Source: Nitrosarchaeum sp.
GTDB lineage: Archaea > Thermoproteota > Nitrososphaeria > Nitrososphaerales > Nitrosopumilaceae
Reading direction: 5' to 3'
Length of the DNA: 5,702 nt
NCBI GenBank assembly: GCA_013140415.1
Contig: JABFSW010000064.1
Coordinates: 1 to 5,702, forward strand
Part shown: one piece after another, positions 1-5,657 of the stretch
Layout of the letters: each line of letters begins with the position of its first letter
Numbering within the stretch: position 1 is the stretch's first letter
Made by a program: the position numbers and the translations under genes
The notes under the pieces: model-generated
Told to the model about the DNA's origin: nothing
What the model saw: only the letters and a program-made list of their open reading frames with translations
Database searches by the model: none

Positions 1-237
1 AAATGAATCTATATTATTTTTTTTTAATCGCTTTAGTGCATTAGCCATTTGAACTACTGCAGTTCCATTTGGATTTGGAACATGGAAAATATCTCCTGCA
101 AATATTACAAAATCAACATGATCTTTAATTGATATGTCTATGGCCTGATTAAAAACATGATACACATCTTGTTCTCGTTCCTCTGATCCATATTGCACTA
201 ATCCTAAATGTGTATCTGAAATATGTGAAAATAACAT
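1..237 (-). CDS. mre11: Mre11 nuclease, N-terminal 79 codons (cut by window edge)
   Basis: This is the start of the Mre11 double-strand-break repair nuclease, a manganese-dependent phosphoesterase that works with the Rad50 ATPase. Translating the reverse complement from the ATG at 237 gives an open frame to the left edge. It begins MLFSHISDTHLG and contains VDFVIFAGDIFH. These are phosphoesterase motifs I and II: D8 and H10 in the first, D49 and H52 in the second. The positions match the metal ligands and catalytic histidine I recall for Pyrococcus Mre11. The later Asn-His motif and the remaining histidine ligands lie outside the window. The ATG follows the herA stop codon with no gap. No Shine-Dalgarno sequence sits at normal spacing, so translation is probably coupled to herA. 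rad50 is expected further downstream, which is inference. Identification is firm from motifs and context. Confidence 0.93.
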   Translation of the reverse strand, partial: MLFSHISDTHLGLVQYGSEEREQDVYHVFNQAIDISIKDHVDFVIFAGDIFHVPNPNGTAVVQMANALKRLKKNNIDSF

Positions 238-1770
238 TTAATCTAACAACAAATCCTTCTGGACAAGTCCTTGTGTTGATTCTACTGCAATTTCGTTCAT
301 CTTTTCTGCATTTGCCCATGCATTAACTGCACTTTGATCTGCGCCCATTATCTTTTCTTTTACCTCTTCAACATGAACAAGTGATGGTAAATTAGTCCAT
401 TGTCCTACTAGTACTGCATCTCCTACATTCAAAGAAGTCAATTGAGCAATCAATTCACGACTAGTAGATTCTGTGGCGGCTGCTATTTGGCGTTGGTCAT
501 CTTCCTGAATGATTTTCATTATTGCAAAAGAACCAAGCTGACTTAGAACATTAAGATCTACACTTCGAGGTCTTTGTGATACTATTCCTAACCCTAATCC
601 GAATTTTCTTCCCTCTCTGGCAATTTTAGCTGCCCAATATTTTGCACTGGTATCGTGATCCTTTGGAATAAAGACATGTGCTTCTTCTATTATTACAAAA
701 ATTGGTGAATTGAATTTATAACTTCTATCTCGCTTTGTTCTTCCATGTTTTACAATGCTTGCATCTTTTCTATCTTTGAGTAACTGTTGTAAATAAAATG
801 CAAGTGCAACATTTGCTTGTTTTTCTGACAATTCTGAAATATTTAGGATGTTAGTACGTCCCTCTTTAATGAAACTTATTGGATCTCCCATATCTGGATC
901 CAAAATATCTTCAAATCTTCTTTGAGCTTCTTCTATTATGTCTTGTACTCTGTATGCCGATGTTCTGATCTCTTTGATCTTTTTATCTTCTGAGTTTACA
1001 ATAAACTCTACCTCATTTTCTAATTTCTTCCAAAACTCTTTTGATTCTTTAACATGTTTTGTAAATGCCATTCTTAGTACTCTCTGTTGAACATTGGCTC
1101 CATCTCTAATCTCTAACACTTCTGATAATTGATCTGCATCTAATAATCTTGGATTAATTTTTGCATCAATTACATTGATCCGTGGAATGTTTAATGTTGT
1201 GTAGTCATTATGATAATCAAAAATTATTACAGTTCCTTTTAGTTTTCCAATTTGTTTTGTAATCAAAGAAACAAGATTACTTTTCCCCATTCCTGTCATT
1301 GCTAGAATTCCTAAATGTCTTGAAACAATTTTATCTAGATTAATTTTGACATCAATTGTTTTATCTCTTAATAAATTTCCAATTTTGACCCAACCTTCTT
1401 TTTGTGGGCTAAAAATAGCCTCTAAATCTTCTTTTGTTGGCTGTGATATGGGTGTTCCAGGAATTGGCGGTACAGCTGGTATAATTGATTGCCCTTTTCG
1501 TAAATTTTCTAAAAATCCTAAAATTCCAATATGTGCTGTGTATGTTTTGTCTCTCTTGTTTATTTCTGCAATTTCTGTACTCTCTGCAGCTTCGTCAAAA
1601 TTTTTCACATCTGCAAATGCAGCGCTAGAAACTGAAGATTTTTCAACCAATCCCAAAATTTCACCTTCATCTGAATCAATTTTGATATATTCTCCAACAG
1701 AGAGTGGTCTAGATGTAATTGCAGTTACAAATGTAGGTTTTGATTCACCTATTACAAAACCCGTGTTCAA
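238..1770 (-). CDS. herA: HerA DNA translocase/helicase (FtsK/HerA ATPase)
   Basis: A 510-residue HerA-family hexameric ATPase, which pumps DNA during end resection together with the NurA nuclease. Residues 1-90 fit the N-terminal beta-barrel (HAS-barrel) domain. A proline-rich linker at about 95-111 (PAVPPIPGTP) leads to the RecA-like core. Walker A is AMTGMGKSN (157-165, K163 and S164), with Ala where many P-loops have Gly. The FDYHNDY stretch (184-190) follows strand 2, and a charged helical insert spans about 215-300. Walker B is FVIIEEAH (358-365, E362 and E363). A candidate arginine finger lies in AREGRKFG (384-391), and SQRP (398-401) is the sensor-like motif. The start is TTG, overlapping the nurA stop by 4 bp (TTGA), with a GAGGT ribosome site 6 nt upstream. 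The HAS barrel plus neighbours NurA and Mre11 separate it from antiviral HerA-like ATPases. Confidence 0.95.
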   Translation of the reverse strand: MNTGFVIGESKPTFVTAITSRPLSVGEYIKIDSDEGEILGLVEKSSVSSAAFADVKNFDEAAESTEIAEINKRDKTYTAHIGILGFLENLRKGQSIIPAVPPIPGTPISQPTKEDLEAIFSPQKEGWVKIGNLLRDKTIDVKINLDKIVSRHLGILAMTGMGKSNLVSLITKQIGKLKGTVIIFDYHNDYTTLNIPRINVIDAKINPRLLDADQLSEVLEIRDGANVQQRVLRMAFTKHVKESKEFWKKLENEVEFIVNSEDKKIKEIRTSAYRVQDIIEEAQRRFEDILDPDMGDPISFIKEGRTNILNISELSEKQANVALAFYLQQLLKDRKDASIVKHGRTKRDRSYKFNSPIFVIIEEAHVFIPKDHDTSAKYWAAKIAREGRKFGLGLGIVSQRPRSVDLNVLSQLGSFAIMKIIQEDDQRQIAAATESTSRELIAQLTSLNVGDAVLVGQWTNLPSLVHVEEVKEKIMGADQSAVNAWANAEKMNEIAVESTQGLVQKDLLLD

Positions 1771-2603
1771 CCTAAAACCTCACGTGAACCAATTTCGTTA
1801 CTTAATCCTAACAAACTAACCATTTTTGCAAGTTCTTTATCAGATATTTTACAGTTATTATGAGCAAGCTTTAACGCATATGGATATCCTCCTATACTAC
1901 TCTTGTACAGTTTGTTCATTGTGGATTTGATTTCATCATTATCACGATGACCTCCTAAAAATTCTAGCTTTATGATTGGCGTTGAATCACTTAATCTGAC
2001 AAATGTAGATGAAATCACTTTATCTACTCCGTATTTTTTTTCGACAAATATTTTGCTAAATCCGGGGCCATTTGTAATATGATTGTAATAAAAAATATCG
2101 CCTGCCAAAGAACCTAGATTCTCAAATTGTTTTTTTGTATTTGATGTCTTTGCAATGAAAATTACATTATCTCTTTTTTTCATAGTTTTTACAACTATTG
2201 CATCTAGTGATGATTGTCTTGTCATAAATTGTGAATGGAGTGAACCATCCATTAACACCAAATCTACTAAATCAACAGTTCTTTCACAAGCATCAATTTC
2301 CATTTTGCTTGCAATCTTTGAAAGGTCAATATCTGATCCTAATCCTGAATCATGTAAATCAACTAAAACTTCACCATCTGATTTTATCGACACCGCGGTT
2401 GTCGCCCAAAGCTCAATTCCCTGAAATCTTGTGTTGTTAAAACTACTGTCAATTCCTGCTGTAATCACCTCTTGTTTTGTAGGCGTAAATTCAATCCAAT
2501 TTTCCTTTGCTTTTTGTAAAATTTGCTCAAATTTTGGTCCCTTTAGAATAGACAACATCTTTTCTCTGTTGATAATGGCATCCTTGTAGACTGTATTTAG
2601 CAC
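1767..2603 (-). CDS. nurA: NurA 5'-3' nuclease of DNA end resection
   Basis: A 278-residue NurA-domain nuclease, the partner that HerA feeds DNA to when 3' single-stranded tails are made for recombination. The family signature is visible: AGIDSSF (49-55) with catalytic-type D52; LMDGSL (117-122) with D119; acidic candidates E103 and E107 between them; the strand IFIAKTSN (148-155) with K152; and a C-terminal YPYALKLAHNN (240-250) with Y242 and H248. Which acidic residues bind metal is my inference by analogy with archaeal NurA. The protein is short: many archaeal homologues run 330-450 residues. The start is GTG. No in-frame ATG, GTG or TTG exists upstream before a stop at 2636-2634, and the next internal ATG (residue 16) would remove the N-terminal helix. 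It is the first gene of the nurA-herA-mre11 operon, with a probable promoter just upstream. Confidence 0.92.
   Translation of the reverse strand: MLNTVYKDAIINREKMLSILKGPKFEQILQKAKENWIEFTPTKQEVITAGIDSSFNNTRFQGIELWATTAVSIKSDGEVLVDLHDSGLGSDIDLSKIASKMEIDACERTVDLVDLVLMDGSLHSQFMTRQSSLDAIVVKTMKKRDNVIFIAKTSNTKKQFENLGSLAGDIFYYNHITNGPGFSKIFVEKKYGVDKVISSTFVRLSDSTPIIKLEFLGGHRDNDEIKSTMNKLYKSSIGGYPYALKLAHNNCKISDKELAKMVSLLGLSNEIGSREVLG
1777..1781 (-). promoter_or_regulatory. Shine-Dalgarno sequence of herA
   Basis: Read on the minus strand, GAGGT lies inside the last codons of nurA, 6 nt before the TTG at 1770. It decides in favour of the TTG start and indicates re-initiation at the TTGA overlap. It is the only convincing ribosome-binding site in the window; genes at the front of transcripts appear leaderless. 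Confidence 0.7.
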
Positions 2604-2678
2604 AACAATACTTTGTTGGTTTGAATAAAATCTTTAGGTTGTACTTATTATTCACTAATGTTTTACTTGAGTTAAACT
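2604..2678 (-). other. Short intergenic region between the secreted-protein gene and nurA
   Basis: These 75 bases separate two genes on the same strand. They hold the probable nurA promoter and no clear poly-T terminator for the upstream gene. An interrupted palindrome (gagtt-a-aactc, 2669-2679) overlaps the upstream stop codon, but its 1-nt spacer makes it unlikely to fold as a hairpin. Some read-through from the secreted-protein gene into nurA is possible. Confidence 0.5.
2622..2636 (-). promoter_or_regulatory. Probable TATA-box region of the nurA-herA-mre11 operon
   Basis: The minus-strand sequence TAAAGATTTTATTCA lies 19-33 nt before the nurA GTG, at the distance expected for a leaderless or nearly leaderless archaeal transcript. 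No ribosome-binding site precedes the GTG. The box is a weaker match than the one ahead of the secreted-protein gene, so its exact centre is uncertain. Confidence 0.4.
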
Positions 2679-3689
2679 CTAGCCAATTTTTCCTTTCAAA
2701 ACTATTTTTTCATCAGTACCCGATGGAGTTGAACTGTCGATATATCTGATCTCGTACCAATCTCCTATATCCACTACCTTACCATCTAATCTTCGAGGAA
2801 TCTCTATTTTTACTTCAAAAGTACTGGTGTTTGGTCCTGTTTCAATCATATATGCGGAATTTGCATCAAAGCTAGGATTTGCAAGTGTTGTTCTAATTCC
2901 ACCTTCTCCTCTATACTCGAATTGACTAAGAGATATTTTGTCTTCATCTTTGGAATCCAAATTTGCATCTGGCTCATAAATTCTAACAGTAAACTCATGT
3001 CCAATTCTTGAACCACCACCTGATGTCTCTACTTTTGCATAAGAATTTGTCAATGGAATTGATTTAGTTATAACCTGCTCATTTCCTGAATAATCTGATG
3101 CATCCAAATATTTTATCAAGACAACATCATTTTGATCCAAAGGTATACCATTAATGGTATCTGGTAATTCTAATTTTACATAAAATCGTCCAGTGTCAGG
3201 CCCAGTCTCAATCATACTTGAAGGCCCATCAATTGAAATCCCATTAATTGAAAATTCAAACAATCCCTCAGTTGATACTGTCTCTACTCCATTATGAGCC
3301 AAATTCAAGTCATCATCGGTAATGTAAAAATTTACTATGCTTCCAGTTGATGCTGGAACTATTGAAATTTCTTCTGAATTATTCACGGGAATGTATTTTT
3401 CTGAATCTTTAGGAACATATTTTTCTAATTTTATGATTTTTGTTACTAGTCCCATCTTTTCTAATTTATCGGCAGTTGTGGATTTGACACATGCTGCAAA
3501 TCCATTGGTTCGTATCACCAAATTAAGACCTGTTTTACAAGTGATATCTTCTGCTGGAATCCCTCGTTTGTACTGTTTTTTTGGCGATTCCGTATCTGCA
3601 TTTACCGAATTTACCAAAAATAACGACAAAGATAATGTCAAAACTAAAACTATTCCTAATATTGTTCTATTTTTTAAATCAAAATTCAT
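2679..3689 (-). CDS. Secreted two-repeat beta-rich protein, thaumarchaeal ACVK-module type
   Basis: A 336-residue exported protein of unknown function. A Sec signal peptide is clear: K6 and R8, a hydrophobic core at about 10-26 (LGIVLVLTLSLSLFLV), and likely cleavage after A31 (VNA|D). Residues about 35-82 form a small module with C51 and C67, including ITCKTGLNLVIRTNG and ACVKSTTADKL. I recognise this pattern from many thaumarchaeal secreted and surface proteins; the cysteines probably form a disulfide. Two beta-sandwich-like repeats follow (about 117-213 and 231-336), each with a D/N-rich turn (DDDLNL, PDANLD), the motif MIETGPxT, a strand pair ending in ELP or EIP, and an IKYLDAS or IRYIDSS strand. 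Such ETGP repeats occur in archaeal S-layer and cell-surface proteins. No C-terminal membrane anchor is present, so it is either released or held by binding another wall component. The ATG is supported by a TATA box at leaderless spacing. Confidence 0.85.
   Translation of the reverse strand: MNFDLKNRTILGIVLVLTLSLSLFLVNSVNADTESPKKQYKRGIPAEDITCKTGLNLVIRTNGFAACVKSTTADKLEKMGLVTKIIKLEKYVPKDSEKYIPVNNSEEISIVPASTGSIVNFYITDDDLNLAHNGVETVSTEGLFEFSINGISIDGPSSMIETGPDTGRFYVKLELPDTINGIPLDQNDVVLIKYLDASDYSGNEQVITKSIPLTNSYAKVETSGGGSRIGHEFTVRIYEPDANLDSKDEDKISLSQFEYRGEGGIRTTLANPSFDANSAYMIETGPNTSTFEVKIEIPRRLDGKVVDIGDWYEIRYIDSSTPSGTDEKIVLKGKIG
2682..2999 (-). repeat. Protein-level repeat unit 2 of the secreted protein
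   Basis: Residues about 231-336. Aligned by eye with unit 1, it shares an acidic Asn-Leu turn (PDANLD), MIETGPNTSTFEVKIEIP, a DIGD turn before a strand, IRYIDSS, and a closing IVLKGKI. The DNA of the two units has diverged, so this is an old duplication rather than a recent one. Confidence 0.65.
3051..3341 (-). repeat. Protein-level repeat unit 1 of the secreted protein
   Basis: Residues about 117-213. The unit contains DDDLNL, MIETGPDTGRFYVKLELP, LDQNDVVLIKYLDAS and a closing VITKSI. Each element has a counterpart in the same order in unit 2. The acidic turns could bind calcium, which is inference. Confidence 0.65.
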
Positions 3690-3710
3690 AATTTTATTCT
3701 CATTTTTTAT

Positions 3711-3718
3711 CTTAAATA
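3711..3718 (-). promoter_or_regulatory. TATA box of the secreted-protein gene
   Basis: The minus-strand sequence TATTTAAG is centred about 26 nt before the ATG at 3689. That fits an archaeal promoter whose transcript begins at or next to the start codon. No Shine-Dalgarno sequence is present in between, which agrees with leaderless translation. Confidence 0.6.
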
Positions 3719-3723
3719 GATTG

Positions 3724-3735
3724 ATGATAAATCAT
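3724..3735. promoter_or_regulatory. Small inverted repeat in the divergent promoter region
   Basis: The sequence atgat-aa-atcat is a perfect 5-bp inverted repeat with a 2-nt centre. It lies just upstream of the secreted-protein TATA box and about 26 bp from the nadX TATA box. It could be an operator, but a 10-base match in AT-rich DNA can arise by chance. Confidence 0.25.
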
Positions 3736-3760
3736 ACTTTTGTTCTACTTTAGACTAGAA

Positions 3761-3769
3761 TTAATTAAG
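3761..3769 (+). promoter_or_regulatory. TATA box of the aspartate dehydrogenase gene
   Basis: The sequence ttaattaag is centred about 27 nt before the TTG at 3792. Its 3' end (TTAAG) and its distance to the start codon match those of the divergent secreted-protein promoter almost exactly. No ribosome-binding site precedes the TTG, so a leaderless transcript is likely. Confidence 0.55.
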
Positions 3770-3791
3770 TGATTGTTTAGAGTATACTTAC

Positions 3792-4610
3792 TTGAAAAAA
3801 ATAGGACTTTTAGGTTGCGGCTCTATTGGAACTCAAATTGCACTTGCAATTGACTCAGGAAAAATACCTGGTATCTTGACTCATGTGTATGATTCTTCTA
3901 AAGATGCATCATCTATCTTGGTGCAAAAATTAAAACATAAACCTGAAATTGTTGAAAATCCCCATCTTTTATCATCTTATCCAGTTGATATTGTAGTTGA
4001 AGCTGCATCACAAGAAGCAGTTAGAAATGTAGCACACAGTGTTTTGCAAAACAAAAGAGATTTGATGATCATGAGTGTGGGTGCTTTACTTGATGAATCT
4101 ATTTACGATATTTTATCTGAAGCATGCGAGCATTTTCATAAAACAATCTATCTACCGTCTGGTGCAATTGCAGGATTGGATGCAATCAAATCAGTCCATG
4201 ATCAATTAGATTCTGTAACTCTAACTACAACTAAACATCCAAGATCATTAAAGGGCGCAAAATTCTTTGAGACATCAAATATTGATCTAGATAAAATCAC
4301 TCAATCTACAATTATCTTTGAAGGAAAAGCCAAAGAGGCAGTTTCACTTTTTCCTGCAAACATCAATGTTGCAGCATTACTCAGCTTGGCTGGAATCGGA
4401 AGTGAAAAGACTAGTGTAAAAATTGTTGCAGACCCCAACACTACAAAAAATACTCATAACATAACAGCACAAGGAAAATTTGGCAAGATGACTTTTAGCA
4501 TAGAAAATGTCCCAGATGAAACCAATCCAAAGACTAGCAAACTAGCAATTCTATCTGCCATTGAGGCTCTACGCAAATACTGTTCTAGTGGTATTTCCGT
4601 TGGCACCTAA
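3792..4610 (+). CDS. nadX: L-aspartate dehydrogenase (NadX type)
   Basis: A 272-residue NAD(P)-dependent dehydrogenase that converts L-aspartate to iminoaspartate, the substrate of the quinolinate synthase encoded next door. The N-terminal Rossmann fold shows GCGSIG (8-13). Family motifs follow in order: MSVGALLD (94-101), LPSGAIAGLDAIKS (121-134), TTTKHP (145-150), FPANINVAALLSLAG (187-201) and KNTHNI (219-224). H222 is the likely catalytic histidine by analogy with Archaeoglobus aspartate dehydrogenase, and PKTSKLAILSAIEAL (246-260) is the C-terminal helix. Length is normal for the family. TTG must be the start: the Rossmann strand begins at residue 3, and no in-frame ATG, GTG or TTG lies between it and an in-frame stop at 3762-3764. 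Homoserine-dehydrogenase-like members of the wider fold are excluded by the motif set and by the nadA neighbour. Confidence 0.92.
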   Translation: MKKIGLLGCGSIGTQIALAIDSGKIPGILTHVYDSSKDASSILVQKLKHKPEIVENPHLLSSYPVDIVVEAASQEAVRNVAHSVLQNKRDLMIMSVGALLDESIYDILSEACEHFHKTIYLPSGAIAGLDAIKSVHDQLDSVTLTTTKHPRSLKGAKFFETSNIDLDKITQSTIIFEGKAKEAVSLFPANINVAALLSLAGIGSEKTSVKIVADPNTTKNTHNITAQGKFGKMTFSIENVPDETNPKTSKLAILSAIEALRKYCSSGISVGT

Positions 4611-4629
4611 TATGGCAAGAATTGCCATA
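4611..4629. repeat. Perfect inverted repeat between nadX and nadA
   Basis: The 8-bp arms tatggcaa and ttgccata flank a 3-nt loop (gaa). The repeat starts on the base after the nadX stop codon. A further aattgcc copy follows in direct orientation (4629-4635), 9 bp after the first (4620-4626), so one left arm could pair with either right copy. It may be an RNA hairpin at the nadX 3' end or a protein-binding palindrome upstream of the nadA promoter. Confidence 0.75.
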
Positions 4630-4643
4630 ATTGCCTGTTTTTT
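4611..4643 (+). terminator. Possible nadX terminator: hairpin plus T6 run
   Basis: The inverted repeat is followed 8 nt later by six Ts (4638-4643). Archaeal RNA polymerase mainly needs the U tract; the hairpin is optional. Together with a separate TATA-like box ahead of nadA, this suggests that nadX and nadA can be transcribed independently. Confidence 0.45.
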
Positions 4644-4669
4644 AGAATAATCATGACTTGATCTTATTC

Positions 4670-4676
4670 TTTAAAT
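4670..4676 (+). promoter_or_regulatory. TATA box of nadA
   Basis: The sequence tttaaat is centred 25 nt before the TTG at 4698 and 31 nt before the ATG at 4704. By the spacing seen at the other two good promoters here, transcription would begin near 4698. That allows a leaderless TTG or a 6-nt leader before the ATG. Confidence 0.5.
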
Positions 4677-4697
4677 CACTACTGAATACAATGGTGT

Positions 4698-5657
4698 TTG
4701 CAAATGTTAGTCCAAGAGACAAGCCTCAAAAATGAAATTCTTCGTCTGAAAAAAGAAAAAGACGTAGTTATCTTAGCACATAATTATCAGATTCCAGATG
4801 TTCAAGATATAGCAGATTTTACCGGAGATTCTCTAGGATTATCCAGACAAGCTGCCAAAGTTTCTCAAAAAACAATTCTGTTTTGCGGTGTCCACTTTAT
4901 GGCAGAAACTGCAGCAATTATCTGTCCTGACAAAAAAGTACTGATTCCTGATTTGCAAGCAGGATGTTCACTGTCTGATTCAATTACTGTTGATGAGTTG
5001 AGAAACTGGAAGAAACAACATCCAAATGCCATCACAGTTGGTTATGTCAACACAACTGCAGAAATAAAATCCGAACTAGATTACTGTTGCACTTCAGCAA
5101 ATGCAGTAAATGTAGTCAAAGCAATTCCTGCTGATAAAGAAATTTTATTTTTACCTGATATGTTTCTGGGCTCTTATGTTGCAAAAGTTACTGGACGAAA
5201 AAACATGTTCATATGGGCAGGAGAGTGTCACGTTCACGCTGGTATCAAGCCAGAAGATATTGCAAAAAAATTAGATTCAATGAAAGATTCTGAATTTCTA
5301 ATACATCCTGAATGCAGCTGTACTACTCCGATGATGTATGATGTTGCAGCAGGAAGTTTTGATGATAGAAAAGTTTCCATTCTTTCTACAGAAGGTATGC
5401 TTAATCATGTGCATAATTCAAAAGCAAAGAGCTTTGTTGTTGCAACTGAGACTGGAATTTTATACAAAATGAGACAGCAAAATCCAGATAAAACATTTAT
5501 TCCTGCATCAGAAAAAGCAGAATGTCAATACATGAAACTGATCACACTGAAAAAAGTCTATGATGCACTGGTACAAGAAAAAAATCAAGTTATTGTACCA
5601 AAGGAAATTGCAGATAAGGCTAGATTAGCAATAGAAAGAATGCTTGCAATTAATTAA
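4698..5657 (+). CDS. nadA: Quinolinate synthase NadA
   Basis: A 319-residue [4Fe-4S] enzyme that condenses iminoaspartate with dihydroxyacetone phosphate to quinolinate, the NAD precursor, in the cytosol. The three pseudo-repeated domains are recognisable. ILAHNYQIPDVQDIADF (25-41) and GDSLGLSR (43-50) are the substrate-binding signature. The three cluster ligands should be C90 (QAGCSL), C177 (AGECHVH) and C276 (AECQYM). The spacings of 87 and 99 resemble the 87 and 97 I recall for E. coli NadA. Other motifs are GYVNTTAEIK (115-124), HPECSCTTPM (203-212), and STEGML (230-235). Extra cysteines are C63, C76, C130, C131, C206 and C208. The C-terminal CxxCxxC of E. coli NadA is absent. The start is either TTG 4698 or ATG 4704, two codons apart; the TATA spacing slightly favours 4698. 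It acts directly after the upstream aspartate dehydrogenase. Confidence 0.95.
   Translation: MQMLVQETSLKNEILRLKKEKDVVILAHNYQIPDVQDIADFTGDSLGLSRQAAKVSQKTILFCGVHFMAETAAIICPDKKVLIPDLQAGCSLSDSITVDELRNWKKQHPNAITVGYVNTTAEIKSELDYCCTSANAVNVVKAIPADKEILFLPDMFLGSYVAKVTGRKNMFIWAGECHVHAGIKPEDIAKKLDSMKDSEFLIHPECSCTTPMMYDVAAGSFDDRKVSILSTEGMLNHVHNSKAKSFVVATETGILYKMRQQNPDKTFIPASEKAECQYMKLITLKKVYDALVQEKNQVIVPKEIADKARLAIERMLAIN

Noticed and set aside
1346..1819. Plus-strand open frame of 157 codons opposite herA
   Set aside because: It lies fully antisense to herA and the end of nurA, its translation shows no recognisable motif, and the minus-strand proteins are certain.
2155..2440. Two overlapping plus-strand open frames opposite nurA
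   Set aside because: They are antisense to motif-bearing nurA sequence and have low-complexity translations with no promoter or ribosome site.
1..2603. Possible antiviral defence island built on a HerA-type ATPase
   Set aside because: Antiviral HerA-like ATPases pair with effectors such as SIR2 or DUF4297 proteins. Here the partners are NurA and Mre11, the housekeeping resection set, and no other defence gene is present.
2669..2679. Interrupted palindrome gagtt-a-aactc at the 3' end of the secreted-protein gene
   Set aside because: A one-base spacer cannot form a stable hairpin loop, no T run follows on the minus strand, and part of it overlaps the stop codon.
3337..3753. Plus-strand open frame of 138 codons opposite the secreted-protein gene
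   Set aside because: It is antisense to the signal-peptide and cysteine-module coding region. Its hydrophobic stretches reflect the complement of AT-rich codons, and it runs through the other gene's promoter.
3690..3791. tRNA, small RNA or riboswitch in the divergent intergenic region
   Set aside because: The 102 bases are AT-rich, with no cloverleaf, no T-loop sequence and no GC-rich stem. The two promoters account for the space.
4691..4735. A 14-codon upstream reading frame (starting ATG GTG TTT) overlapping the nadA start
   Set aside because: The predicted transcription start near 4698 lies after its ATG, and it has no ribosome-binding site, so it is probably not translated.
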